DNA of 64,000 bases, taken from positions 40,040,029 through 40,104,028 of the forward strand of contig NC_052349.1 of assembly GCF_009727055.1 (NCBI RefSeq), in the 5' to 3' direction. The first letter of the stretch is position 1. Each line of letters starts with the position of its first letter. Both the position numbers and the translations under genes were made by a program. The DNA is from Benincasa hispida. Lineage: Eukaryota; Streptophyta; Magnoliopsida; Cucurbitales; Cucurbitaceae. Below are positions 44,718-57,000 of the stretch, piece by piece. The notes beneath the pieces are model-generated. The model was given only the letters and a program-made list of their open reading frames with translations. It did no database searches and was not told the origin of the DNA.

Positions 44718-46121
44718 TGATAGTACGCAAGTGCACGCGTCAAATTATAATATAGTAAAATGGTCAAGAGACCAAGTATCGTCCTTTGAAGAATTGGTTT
44801 GGCACTTTTAGCTATTTAGAGATTCTTCTAATTTTATTTAGGGGACCGAACTGTGATGAGAACCTAACCAATCTAATCCTAAAAAGCAAGAAAAGATAAA
44901 ACTAGGGTGAAACTAGACAAAGACATGTTCTAGGGTATGATTTTGTTAAATGGATTAACCAAATTAATTATTTTGACCTTAGATTGATTCATGCATATTA
45001 TAGATCTTTTATCCAGGTATCCTCTCTCGAGCTCAACCCTTTCTAATAACTAACCATCGACCCAAATCTCTTTTATCGCTTGACTAGCCACAACATTAAG
45101 TTCCTCCATCAACAATCTCTATAATCTCCTATCACTCTCGTGCATATTCGATTAAAAGTTTAACATGCTAAATCCAACTCAACACGTTCTCTCTTGAGAC
45201 TGACATTAAGTAAAGAAAATTCAATTAGTGATCAATTAATCAAAAGCATTAAGAACAAACTAAATCTTTAATTCAAGAAATAATTATGAACATGCTAAAA
45301 TAATTATGCATAAATTTAAGAACATGCTAAAATAATTATGCATAAATTTAATTCAAGAAATAACTAAATCTTCATAATCCATAAAACTAGATCAACACCC
45401 TAGAAACACAAATCAGTCACTCATGGTTACAACACAAATATAGAGCATTCATGAGGTTTCCAAACTCAAAGGTTAGGAAATAAAAGAGGGAAGAAATTGC
45501 AAGCCTTGTTCTTGACTCTCCTCCTTGAATCCAAAATTGCAACCCAACAATCTCTTCAAATCTTCGATCCTTTGAAGCTTTGAGATTCCGTCTCTGTCCA
45601 GAATTACACTTCCCAGGGAGGCCTTACTAAAATATTACTTTACAATCCCAAAATAGCCTTAAAAGGGCCTCTCTGAATCAAATCGGCCAAAAACGGCTTA
45701 TATAGACACCAGTCACAGCATTGCAATGCTCTAATGTAGCGTTGCAATGCTGGCATCAATTAAATCCATAGTGTGCAGCACTAATCGTAGTATTGCAACG
45801 CTGCAAGCAGTGTTGAGATGCTGCCCTATTTATAGATGCTCTTGCCTTGCAGTGTCGTGGGGCAGCGTAGCAACACTTGTCCAACGCTGTCTTGCCTCCG
45901 ATTTCCACATTTTTTCCTTTTTCTCCTTTGGTCATTACCCTAGGTCAAAACTTTGATCTTCTTGGAGGTATTTTGGTCATTAATCTTCCAAAATTGCTTG
46001 TTCTCATCCAATTGCTCGATTTCCTACAATCAAACAATAAAAGCATCAAAGATCTCAAATTATACATAAAACTAACTAAATTCTAAGCCCATAAAACACA
46101 TTTTTTGGATGCGTTTCCCCA
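44718..46121 (-). repeat. Gypsy LTR, minus orientation, inserted in copia gag
   Basis: Minus-strand start TGGGGAAACGCATCC after a purine tract, end TGCGTACTATCA. A terminal hairpin forms from 46094-46101 with 46109-46116 (8 bp, one G-T pair, loop CCAAAAA on the minus strand). GCGTTGCAATGC words (45715-45890) precede a minus-strand TATATAAG near 45695. A 34 bp unit with AACATGCTAAAATAATTATG is duplicated at about 45289-45355. Candidate left target copy GATAC (44713-44717) has no visible partner. Confidence 0.75.
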
Positions 46122-46869
46122 CCCCAAACTTAGAACTTTGCCAGTCTCGAGCAAAGAAAGAACAATACTATAATGAAATTTAGATAAGCATGCAAATGAC
46201 TCAAAACCTCATCATTCAGAATAAGCATATTAGATCCATTAGTAGAATTTTTCAAGCACATCCCAACATTAAAAGATTTCAAGGCCAAATCTCATCATCT
46301 CCCACGTATGTGTGTGCAAGTCACATTTAATTCAAAGCACAAGAACTAAAGTTAGGTTTAAGAGAGTTTCTCCAGTTTTCCCCCCTACTCTGGCTCATGC
46401 ACTAATCATCAAGCATCCACACATTCAAGAAAGTAATATGTCCACTAAGGTGCGTTGTTTATATATATATATTTAACAACAAAAGGCCCTAAACTTGCAT
46501 CATTTTACCTAAGGGTACTAGCTTTCACATATCCACTATAGGGAACTATGCCTAGTCAATACCCTGGTGTCCCAACTGATCACAGGAACGACAGCTCTTT
46601 TTAACCTCATCCATATATACACATTAAAAGTTTAAAATAATAAAAAGATATTTCCTTTAAGCACATGAGTATACTTTTTTTTTCCCCTCAAAGGCAACAA
46701 TAATATTATTTTGTTTCCTCTTAGTCTAAGATTACAAACCATCATGCACATAAACCCTCTAACCGATGGGACCTTTTGAGGTGACAACCAAATACACTAC
46801 ACATAATCTTCCTTTTAGTTATAATTTCTAAATTAAAGTGACTACGTGCTCATACTATGAGAGACTCAA
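46122..46869 (-). other. gypsy 3' internal region, minus strand
   Basis: Minus strand ends in TTGCTCGAGACTGGCAAAG and AAGTTTGGGG just upstream of the LTR, as in the other Athila-like 3' regions. Further right, non-coding sequence. The junction with the next LTR is approximate. Confidence 0.55.
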
Positions 46870-47605
46870 AGAGAGACTTAAAGATAATTTAATTCATAAG
46901 TTCTTGAGATCTTTTGTGTATTTTCTTGAATTTTCTGCATTTTTGAATGTTCTTGTATTGAATTTGAATAGAAATTAAAGAAAAATAGTTGACACCTTGA
47001 TTCTATTAATTTTTTGTATGTAAATCTTGCTTGGCACTGTTGCATAATAGTAAGATAGGTTGCAAAAATTAAGATTTCTTGTTTTATTAGGACTTTCTTT
47101 CCGAAATTAATTCTTAAGCTTCTTAATTTGGAGCATTCAAACAATCACTCCTGAAATTTGCTCTAATATGTTTCTTGAATGTCATAATCATGAGAATCCT
47201 TGTTTTTAAAGTCATCTAAGAAAAGAACATGAATTTGCTAAATTGAAGTGTTTATGGCTTAGATTAGGGCTAATTGGTATGGTACATATTAATTAGTTAA
47301 TCGGGTCTTTAGGGTTTTTACCCTATTGGATTATGGGATGTTGAATTTTCATGTATTTGTTCAAGATTAATGATAGAATTAACGTAGTTAATAAAGATTT
47401 CCCAAGAATCTCTCTCTCTATATTCTTTACTGTAAAAGAAAGTTTTTGTCACAATTGTTTTTACTTCGATTGTACTTAGTTTCTTTATAACAAACAACCC
47501 CCCTCCATTTATTACATTTTGGAATTCAATAATCAAAATCATGCCAATTAATTGAGGTTCCTCGTGAATCGACCTCTTACTTCCGCTATAATTACGTGTT
47601 AGTTT
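46870..47605 (+). repeat. Gypsy 5' LTR, left part
   Basis: LTR tail style: an AT-rich body, a C-run CCCCCCTCC near 47498, then CGTGAATCGACCTC and TTCCGCTATAATTACGTG, as in other Athila-like U5 regions. It ends with the target copy AGTTT (47601-47605). The minus-strand frames at 46878-47542 are not genes. Confidence 0.6.
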
Positions 47606-49302
47606 AGTTGAGTTGTATGTCCTAAAACTGACAGTTTGTAAAGTTAAACATATTCAATTATCAATAAAGATGTTATTTAACATTTCTTCAATAAAGTTGT
47701 TATTGAATCTATAAATTGCACTTATAAAGATTAAATCCAATAGACTAAGATCCATGACTATTACATGAATACTTGAACTTTATGTAGAGACATAAAGATG
47801 GATCATGTTCAAGTAAATAGCCAAAACGGTCTATAGTATACGAATACGGTTGGGTGTCTTATTCTGGTAACACTATCGGATACATTCCACTCTGTAGTTG
47901 TTACAATTTGTCGTAAAGTTGCTACAAACGAAGTGATCTTGATTCATTCATGTATTGACATGAGGAGTAGGGGCATCCTATGCAATGAGTTTACATAAGA
48001 TTGGACTAAGAAATAAGTCACTCTTACTTTATAAGATTGACTATTTCGCTTAGATGACCTAGGTAACTCGATCTTAATCATGAGCTAACTATGAACTCTT
48101 GTCTATTCGGGATTATCCTTAAATTTGCATAAATGAGGGTTGGCTCAATAGCATTGGCTCAATAAGCCTCCCATTTCAAGAGTAAGACTGGGTAGATAGC
48201 TGGGAACATAGGGTTCAAGATGGAATTCACGCCTACCCAACTTTGGGATAGAAGAAAGGTTATTCTCTTAAGTACTGAATTCAGATCTTGAACAAGGAGC
48301 CTCACCCTCTCATTGATTCAAGAGGGATCCGGTTTAGTGATTAGATTACAAACCAATTGTTTATTAGAGGATTAGTGGAACTTAAGGAGATAGATGTAAT
48401 ATCGGGGGGTAAAACATCATATTGAGCCAACTGTTATTACGAACAACTTGTGAAGGATCGACTTACTGATTATGGTTAAATCAAGTTGATACAAATATAT
48501 CTACAGCGAGAAGAGTGCAACTATTGAGCTATAGTGGTGTGACTCGATAGATAATGAATATTGATTAATTTGGTCTAAAGAGTTTTAGCCAATTAAACTT
48601 AAATCGTTGGAGCTCATGATTTGTAGGTTCATAAGGTCCCTCTACTAGCTCGTAAAACATGAACACCTTGAATTATTAACTTGAGTGAATTTGGAATGAT
48701 TTCAATTTGAAGTGTTCAAAATTAAATTTCAAATATTCAAAATTGAAATTAGGGTTTGAATTTGAATAGTTCAAATTCAAATTAGGGTTTGTATAATTAT
48801 ATTTGATATAATTACTTAACGTTTAATTTATTAAAATTAAAACGAAATTGAAGAGTTTATAATACTGATTTAAATATTAATTCATGAATAGGATTCATAT
48901 TTAAAATTTGGTGTGTGATTAAATTAATATTTGATATTAAATTATTATTTAATTGATTAAATATGTTTAATTAATTAAAATCAAATTAATTTTCATTTTA
49001 ATCCAATTTGGGAAATTGGATTTTGAAATAATGAATTTAATTAATTTTGAATTAATTAAATTTGGATTTTAGCTAATTATTAGATTAACTAAAATAAAGA
49101 AATTGAAAACGAAAAATCAATTTCTAATGGAAACATCCAACCTTTTAGTATGGCTGAGGCGTTGCCATTTGAATTCACCAGCTAGGCAACTTGAATCTTC
49201 AACTTGAAGCTGACATTTACTTAGTTCAATTATGCCTTCATGTAAATAGAGATTAAAAACACTCCAAATTTGGCAGATGGGGATGAAATGAGATTCTGAA
49301 AT
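47606..49302 (+). repeat. copia 5' LTR, left part
   Basis: AGTTGAGTTGTATGTCC (the first base of TG has changed to A) aligned with 58591 onward. The block GCATCCTATGCAATGAG is at about 47968. It is cut at 49302 by another copia LTR. Confidence 0.85.
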
Positions 49303-51117
49303 TGTTGGGGATGATGCCTTAAAGTCTCGTGTCCTGTAGTTTGTGAACAGTTTGTTCGAACACTTGTGATGTATAATAATATGATATTTACTTCACTTCT
49401 TGACTTTGCACATTGGATGTTTTATTTGATTTACCATAAATCTCTGGTTGTATGTAACTTAAGCATGTATGTGGTGACATACAAGTGGATCATGTCTTAA
49501 GTGATAACCAAAATGGTGTATAGTATATGGATATAGGAGGAAAACCTTATCCTGGTAACGCTATAGATGTGGCCCACTTTATGGAATAGTTACAAGTGTT
49601 GTGACTTGTCATAGATGGTCTGATCTTGATCATTCATGTAGGGGACATGAGAGCGGGGGCATCATATACAAAAAGTTTGTATAAGACCTGACCACGAAGT
49701 GTTAACTTCTCGTTATATAACATTGTTCATGACAGATACTTCACTTCACTAAGATGACATAGGTAACATAACCTCAATCCTGAGTGATATGGGAACTCCT
49801 ACCATTAAGGGCGGTTCTTTGATTTGTATGGGTGCGATGGCCAAGCCGCCGACTCAAACCTACCAATTTGGGGATTCGTTTCATTTGGGAGCTGGGAACT
49901 CAGCTACACAAGATGGAATTCACTCTTTCCCCAAAGTAGAGGTAAGTAGATAGATAGCTCCCTTAAGGGCTGATCCCGAGGCTTGAACGATGTGGCATCA
50001 TACACATTCTCATAGCCCGAGAGGTGTTAACACATAGTAGGACTATGTTGTATTGTTCATTAGAGGGATCAGTAGTACTTAAGGAGTGAGATGTAACTAC
50101 AGGGGTAAAACGGTAAATTGGCCCAATTGTACTTATGAGCATCTATGAAGGGTTATCGTACTCATGATTGGTTATATCCGATGGACACAGAAATATATCT
50201 GTGGTAAGAAGAGTTCAGCTGTCGGTCTTTAGTGGAATGCCTGGTAGTTAGCGAATGGTGGATTTCGTGGCTAAAAAATTAATCAGCTATTCATGTACTG
50301 TTTGAGCTTCGAGCCATAGGTCCATAAGGTCCCTTTGGTAGTTTAGATACAAGTTGAGAATCAGTTTTTGGGTCAGTTTGAAATGTTCAAATTGACGAGA
50401 GAGAGTTCGATTATATATGATATAATTGAACTGGTTAATTATATATGTTATGATTGACTAAATGTATGAGATACATTAATTTGGAGGAAATTGGATATGA
50501 ATATGATTTATATCAAGTAAAGGAGAAAACTATATGGTTGATATATGATATCAAACTATAGGTTATGAATATAATATGTTTATATTTATTATTTTATTAA
50601 TTGGAAATTATGGGATAATTGGCCATCGTTTTCTCCATAACCGTGTGTTAGTGGGAAGTTCAATTCGGTTTTTTGTAACTGAAGACTAAAATAAAAATTG
50701 GTTTTCATTTTGCAAGAGATACACATAATTGCTCACAGTGTGATTCAGATTCTATTGCTTAGTGGTTGAGAGCATATACGATAAGCTCACGTTTGCTAAA
50801 CGACTACACACCCACGCCCACAATTCTCTAAATGATCGCTTACCCTTTATCTAAACAATCGCTTAGTGCCCGAGCCTTACTAAACAATTGTATAGACGAC
50901 CGCCTAGTTTTTCCTACACGATCGTGTACCTTGCCTAAACGATCAAGCACCCCGACTATACGATAGTCATTCCTTTCTCCCACTTGCTTGATCTTTATAC
51001 ACGATAGCCTTTCCTCCTTACCTCTACGAAATCCGAATAAAGGCCACCATTTGGATTCTCACTCCAAGAATACTGACGGTTCCAAGTGGTGGTGTTGTCC
51101 CCATTTCCTATTGTTCG
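49303..51117 (+). repeat. Nested copia LTR fragment inside the 5' LTR
   Basis: Starts TGTTGGGGATGATGCC and is related to 35287-37223. It lacks that LTR's last few hundred bases, and roughly 80 bp of the host LTR is missing at the junction, so the insertion was followed by a deletion. CGATCGTGTA/CGATAG words fill 50750-51010. The right end is approximate. Confidence 0.7.
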
Positions 51118-51391
51118 TGCAAAGAGTTCCACCAGTCAAATTCAAGGCTGAGAATAGTAGAGAAGATTTCTTGAGGTTCACTTAAGAAGTGAAGCTGAAT
51201 TCACGAGAAGAGTAGGTTGGAATTGGGAGAATTCATCAAAGGTATATTAACTTGAAACTCTCTTCTCAATTTCTATTAACTTGAAACTCTCTTCTCAATT
51301 TCTGGTGAAGCATGCTTTTAGAACTCAAATTAAATGTAATTAGAGTGCTTGTTGATTATGTTTGCTTCAGTTGTATTTTTATATCCCTTCA
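51118..51391 (+). repeat. copia 5' LTR, right part
   Basis: Aligned with 60370-60577 and ending ATCCCTTCA. A 30 bp unit (TTAACTTGAAACTCTCTTC) is duplicated at 51248-51303 relative to the 3' LTR. Confidence 0.85.
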
Positions 51392-51408
51392 ATTGGTATC
51401 AGAGTGTG
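51392..51408 (+). other. copia primer binding site
   Basis: ATTGGTATCAGAGTGTG, canonical except for the last positions, directly after the LTR CA end. Confidence 0.9.
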
Positions 51409-52597
51409 ATTTAATCACTCAATTAACGTTAATTTGAGTTTTGGTAGGTAAATTTCTAATTTAGCATGTTTGTGGACTAATATGGTGTTTTTCAACTTTG
51501 GCAATAGATTTCTCTTTGATTCTTGAATTAAATTGGTAATTGGCTCTTGTTTGATGAACTTATATGTGTGCTCTAGATTTGTAATTTATTTGGAGTGATT
51601 AGAGTCAAAATTAAGTTGTAATTTGGAGATTGAAGCAAGCAAAGTCGAGGTGAAAAAAAACTGGAAATGAGCTTCTGTCCAGCAGTGTTGCAACGTTTTT
51701 CATCAAGCGTTGCAACGCTGTTCTTCGTAGTAGCCAAGAAATGAGGATTCACTTTATAGTGTCGCAACGCTGGGGTGAGAGCGTTGCAACGCTGATCACC
51801 CCAGCCCAGCTTTTAGGCGCACACTTGAGCCGGTTCACATGCGAAACTTCTGGTACGACCAGTTTACTTCCCATCCGATCTGGTTTTAGCCCTCCTTGGA
51901 TCGGTTCAACACTTTTAGAAGTTTTGGAGGTCCGGTTCGAGTGGTTCGGGTCTGGTTTGGGTCGGTTCAAGCGGTTCTACAACAATTTGTATCTGTTTTT
52001 GTACCTAATTTTTAATAATTTAGTTATTTTTTCTTGCTTAGGATGCCAAGTTAAACCATATCAGTATTATTTAAATAATTATACCTGTGATGTATGTTGT
52101 ATTTAAATTTAAACATGTTAGTGCATATAGTATGCCATTTAGATTTGAAATCCGACCATAGGAAGCATGTTACATGCATTTAATATATATTATAAATTGT
52201 TATATTGTATAGTAGGCATATTTAGGGTTTCTTTTATTTAATATAATTGTTATATTAAATATGGAATTAGACATTTTATAAGATGTAAGTTAAACAAAGC
52301 ATGTCTATTTTATAGGTTGTTATAAAATCGAATTAGACATTAAAATTCATAACAAAGATAAGTTGCCTGCTCACGTAAATTAAACACTTGTTTTAATAGT
52401 TAAAATAGGTCGTTATCTTATAAATCACGGTTATAAACTCAATCAATATATAATCCTGTCTAAGGTTGGAGGTTTTTAAGTTGATGGTCTATGGAACTTC
52501 TCCTACATGGGGATTATGGTTGAATTATTGAGCGTTATTAACCGATTTTATAAACGTACATGAACGGTGTGAGGTAATAAAATGGTTTATCACCTAG
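51409..52597 (+). other. copia leader, first part
   Basis: Aligned with 42821-43860. Carries two exact AGCGTTGCAACGCT palindromes (51706-51719, 51780-51793) and degenerate ones between. The 121- and 73-codon frames over 51741-52106 lack homology. Ends with the target copy at 52598. Confidence 0.65.
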
Positions 52598-52602
52598 GCG
52601 TA

Positions 52603-54193
52603 TGATAACGGGCAGAAATGCACGTTATCATAGTGCTAAGTTCTTAAACAATGCTGACTTGCATTGATAAAATATGTGAGATTACGTCCAAAAAACATCA
52701 AATTCATAATATTGCGGTCGCATGCGTTCATCGCATTGAAACAGTTGATTTTTTGTGTTTTTATACAGAATATGCATTGACACAAGGCGAAAATTGCGAT
52801 CATAGGAAATCATTGGTCGAGTGCAGCATTACCGCAAGACTTTGCGGTGATTGTGTTTGCAAACATTTGAGCAAGAAAGATTGTTGCATCTTGGTGGGCG
52901 CATCTGGGTGAAAGGCATAATTAATCGCGATTGGACAAAAAGCTGATGACGGTCGAATCCGAATTAAGCTGACAGCCGCTAACGATAACAAGTGCATTCA
53001 GCTTTTCGGTGATAAATATTCGACGCATCAGTTAGGAAATTAAAGCCATCCCATCTGTGTAATCTTAAGAGAGAAGCCGCTTTCACCCCAAAGCTCTATA
53101 AATACCAAAGGCATCCTTCAAAAAAGGGGTTCACCAATTAGAAAATTCATTTGTTAACTTAGCACACCTTTGTCCATAGTTTTTCCTTTTTATTTTAAGG
53201 TGGAGCAAGAGAAGAGTAAAGACGCCGAAAATCGCTTAGGGAAACTCGAGAGAGAATCTTGAGGCGTAGAAGCAGAGAGCGGGCTGACTCTTGCGAGAGC
53301 ATGATTATCTTTTAAACACGAGTAGAAAAACAGTGTAAAAGCCTGGGCAGCAAGAGATCAACCCGACTCTTTATTCTATTCTTGCATTGTTATTTTGTAC
53401 TTCATCTTTATATTTATATAATGGAAGTTCTTATTCCACATCTGTTCACTCTCTTTGCATGTATGAGTAGCTAAACTAGTCGAATAGGTTGAGAAAAACT
53501 ACACTAACATGACCTAAGAAGTTCATTGCTTTCGATTATCTTATGTTATGGTGTGCCAAATACCCCTTTAGAGCTACTAGAGAGAGAGTCTGAAGAAAGA
53601 ACCTAAAACTCGAGAGATAAGCTCTGTTTGTCAACTTGCATCGCATGCATCCTTGAGATGGGAATGATATTATGTGGTCGCCTTATTTGTGTGTGTGTCA
53701 TTTTGTCATCGCATAAATAAGAATAGAGGCTTATGTGTAAGTCATATAGACTTATCACATATATCGCATGCGTTCTAGCCTTAGAAGCCGTGGCATTCGC
53801 ACCGAGAGGTGGTTTACTGTTGTATGCATGCTGCATGATCACATAGCATGAATGCATCCTAAGAAGTGTTAGCCGAAACTTTTCTCAACCCGTTCACCGC
53901 ATACTCATCGCATTTCCCATTTATTCAGCTCTTTTCAAACTCCACCGCATTTGTTTATTTTTCATTACTGCAAACAATAACCTCAACAACTATTGATTTA
54001 TTTGGTTATCGCAAAGTTTTTCTAAAAATTACCACCGCAACCTATTTTCCAAAGTCCCTGAGTTTGACCCTGGACTTACCAGGAAACTCAGTGGAGTTTA
54101 TACTTGGATTTCACTGAGAAAACTTGAGTGCTCAACGCATTTCCATCATCGCATTTCATCCAAAATTCCACATCATAAAATAACGCATTAACA
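52603..54193 (+). repeat. Solo LTR, unassigned LTR-retrotransposon family
   Basis: Starts TGATAACGGGCAG, ends GCATTAACA (1591 bp). Flanks GCGTA (52598-52602) and TCGTA (54194-54198) form a near-perfect target duplication, and the copia leader resumes outside. It opens with a hairpin (52603-52610 with 52623-52630, inner GCA/TGC and a GAAA loop). Repeated CATCGCAT words run through it; CTATAAATACC near 53096 is a promoter-like box. The family is different from the Athila-like LTRs. Frames at 52651-54117 are fortuitous. Confidence 0.8.
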
Positions 54194-54198
54194 TCGTA

Positions 54199-55180
54199 GG
54201 TTCAAATCTCTTTATAATCGTTATACTTGGATAAACCACATAGACTTAGGGTTATTTCATTAGCCAAATAGTGGGAGCTTAATAACATATATGATAAGTT
54301 ATTAGAACACTTCAGTGGGAGATTAATAACATATATGATACGTTAATTTTAGCTCTCACGTCCCTAAGAGTTCACAATCGAGATTCATGTGATACTTCGT
54401 GTCACCCTGGGAGTGACCTCCATTCGGAAAGTATTTGTATAAATCAAGATTCATGTGAATAAGGGGAAGTCGTTCAAATAAAAATAAAATATATGATATA
54501 TTGATTTCAACTTTCACGTCCCTAAGAAATTCACACCGTGAGATTCATATGATGCTTCATGTCACCCTGGGAGTGACCTTCATTCGAAAAGTGTTTGTAT
54601 GAGTCAAGATCAAGGTGAACGGGGGAAGTAGTTCATAGTAAGTAGGTGAAGGATTTGTATCAACGTGTCCTGCAGTCTCTTCCATTAATTTGGACCGTGA
54701 GATTCCTATGTTGTGCCTGCTGGTTTGCTTTAGGTAGCCCTTGCTAGTCATTTAATGACAGCTATCCCTTTGGGGGGGTTGTAACATAGGATTCAGAACA
54801 ACTCAAACTCCAGAAATGGATAGGATTTCTTAGGTCCATTCCCAATCTTGACTCTCCAATTTGGTAGATCGTTGGGGCCGACCTCCAAGGTATGAAAATG
54901 GAGGGTTACACTTACAGAATTACTAAAGTGTTAATATTTTTTTACCAAAAATGGTAACTAAATGACTTTAGGAATAAGAGTTATTTTGGAGATAGTGTTT
55001 AGTCAAGTTTGTCTTGTTTTAGTGAAAGAGTATTTAACTGTCCATCGGTAGCACTATTCTGACTCGCTATAGTATTATTGCAAATAAATAATGGTTGTGA
55101 GTACATTATTACTTTTTTCTAAAACTTGATTTTGGGTTTAGTTGCACTTTGCTAATTAGAATTTGTTTAAAAAGTTCAGC
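54199..55180 (+). other. copia leader, second part, with a tandem duplication
   Basis: Resumes the leader (TTATACTTGGATAAACCAC as at 43903). About 185 bp is duplicated: 54295-54470 and 54480-54640 share ATATATGATA-GTTA/TTGATTT, CGTCCCTAAGA, TTCATGTGA or TTCATATGA, and GTCACCCTGGGAGTGACC. It ends at the gag ATG. Confidence 0.65.
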
Positions 55181-55885
55181 ATGTCGAATTCTTCTAAAAT
55201 ACTCACTTCTAAATTAATTAATGGTAAAATCAATTCAACATGAAAATTACTAGTGAATGATGATTCAAAACAAGTTTTAATAGAGGATTGTTCTCTACCT
55301 CCCAACTCATCTAAAGTTCTGAACTATATAAATGAGAATGCAAAAATCGAACGACAAAATAAATATGCTTTACTTGTCATCGAAACATGCTTAGTGGAAA
55401 ACGATAAAACCTGGATAATAGATTCAGGTGCCACTAATCATATCTGTATTTTCTTTCAGGAAACAAGTTCCTAGAAATAGTTTATGGAAGGCGAAGTAAT
55501 CTTTAAAGTAGGGACTGGAGAGGTTGTTTCAGCAAAAGCAGTGAGAAATATGAAGTTATTTATAAGATATAAATGCATTTTACTTAAAAATGTTTATTAC
55601 ATTCCTTCTATGAAAAGGAATATGATATATATATCTTGTTTACTTGAACAAAATTATAAAGTTTCTTTCGAAAATGATGAAGTGTTCATTACTTCGAAAA
55701 ATACCCACATTTGTTTCGCAAAATTAGAAAATAACTTGTACTTGTTAAAACTGACTAAGGTAAAGGCTGTTTTGAACATAGAGATGTTTAAAACAGCTGA
55801 GACTCATAATAAGAAAATGAAAGTTTCTCCTAATGCCTATCTTTGGCACTTGAGACTTGGACACATAAACCTCAATAGGATTTAG
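55181..55885 (+). pseudogene. copia gag stub fused to protease, and GAG-pre-integrase
   Basis: ATG 55181 begins MSNSSKILTSKLINGKINST, then a stop. The frame resumes at VNDDSKQVLIEDCSL, KVLNYINENAKIERQNKYA and, within 60 codons, the protease active site WIIDSGATNHICIFFQETSS. The capsid core and zinc knuckle are absent, so most of gag has been deleted and its start is joined to the protease. Next come VGTGEVVSAKAVRNMKL, LLKNVYYIPSMKRNMIYIS and AYLWHLRLGHINLNRI, the start of the integrase zinc region, ending in a stop. The protease aspartate is intact. This internal deletion would leave no particle protein, so any past mobility would have needed Gag from another copy. Confidence 0.85.
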
Positions 55886-57000
55886 AGATTGATTAAAAAT
55901 GGTCATCTAAATTAGTTAGAAGACAGTTCATTACCCGCCGTGTGAATCTTGTCTTAAGGGTAAAATGACTAGAAGATCTTTTTCTAGAAAAGGTCTTAGA
56001 GCCAAAGAACCCTTAGAGCTGGTACATTCAGACCTTAGTGGTCCTATGAATGTTAGAGCTAGAGGAGAGTATGAATATTTCACAAGCTTCGTTGATGACT
56101 ATTCAAGATATGAGCATATTTACCTAATGCATCATAAGTCCGAAACATTTGAAAAGTTCAAAGAATATAAGGATGAGGTTTAAAACTAATTAGATAAAAA
56201 TCTTAAAACACTTCGATCAGATTGAGGTGATGAGTATATGGACATAGAATCCCAAGACTATTTGATAGAAAATAGATTCCAGTCTCAACTCAGAGCCCCT
56301 TGCACACCTCAACGAAATGGTGTGGCGAAAAGGAGAAATAGAACCTTGTTGGACATGGTACGTTCCATGATGAGTTATGCCTAGTTACCAAATTATTTTT
56401 TAGGATACGCAGCTGAGACTGTAGTGTATATATTGAACATGGTTCCCTTAAAAAGTGTTTCTGAAACACCTTATGAGCTCTGGAGAGGACGTAAAGAGAG
56501 TTTACATCACTTCAGGATCTGGGGATGTGCAGCACACATGTTGGTGCAAAATCCTAAGAAGTTGGAAAGCAATTCAAAAGTATGCCTTTTTGTAGGCTAC
56601 CCTAAAAAGACGAAAGGTGGTTACTTTTATGATCCTCAGGAAGATAAGGTATTTGTATCGACAAATGCAACTTTCCTGAAGGAAGACCATATAAAGAATC
56701 ATCAAACTCGCTATAAGCTAGTAATAGAAGAATTGTCCAAAGAAACGAAAAATCCATCAACAAAAGTTGTTGATAGAGTAGGTCCATCAACAAGAGTAGT
56801 TAATGAAACTAGTACTTCACATCCTTCTCAAGAGATGAGAATGCCTCGACGTAGTGGGATGGTTGTGCAACAGTCTGACCGGTATATGGGTTTAACTGAA
56901 ATTCAAGTCATCATACTAGATGATGGCTTAGAGGATCCCTTAACTTTCAAACAAGTAATGGATGATGTGGATAAAGACCAATGGATTAAAGCCATGGACC
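55886..57000 (+). pseudogene. copia integrase
   Basis: CESCLKGKMTRRSFSRKG, then ELVHSDLSGPMN (first catalytic D), YFTSFVDDYSRYEHIYLM, TLRSD (second D) followed by a stop. The third motif reads GVAKRRNRTLLDMVRSMMSYA: the catalytic glutamate (usual GVSERRNRT) is lysine, at 56328-56330. Then YILNMVPLKSVSETPYELWR, IWGCAAHMLVQNPKKLESNS, KVCLFVGYPKKTKGGYFYDP. Three stops (55883, 56181 and 56221 regions) and a frame change at about 56400. It would join the DNA copy to the host; it is dead both by stops and by the lost glutamate. Confidence 0.85.

Noticed and set aside
45747..46086. Two plus-strand frames
   Set aside because: Inside a reverse gypsy LTR, across its palindromic words; no homology.
51741..52106. 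A 121-codon plus-strand frame with an opposing 73-codon frame
   Set aside because: Lies in the copia leader between primer site and gag, with no homology; produced by GC-richer palindromic repeats.
52651..54117. Short frames in the solo LTR, including a cysteine-rich 86-codon one
   Set aside because: They lie wholly inside an LTR defined by its ends and target duplication; no start or splice support.
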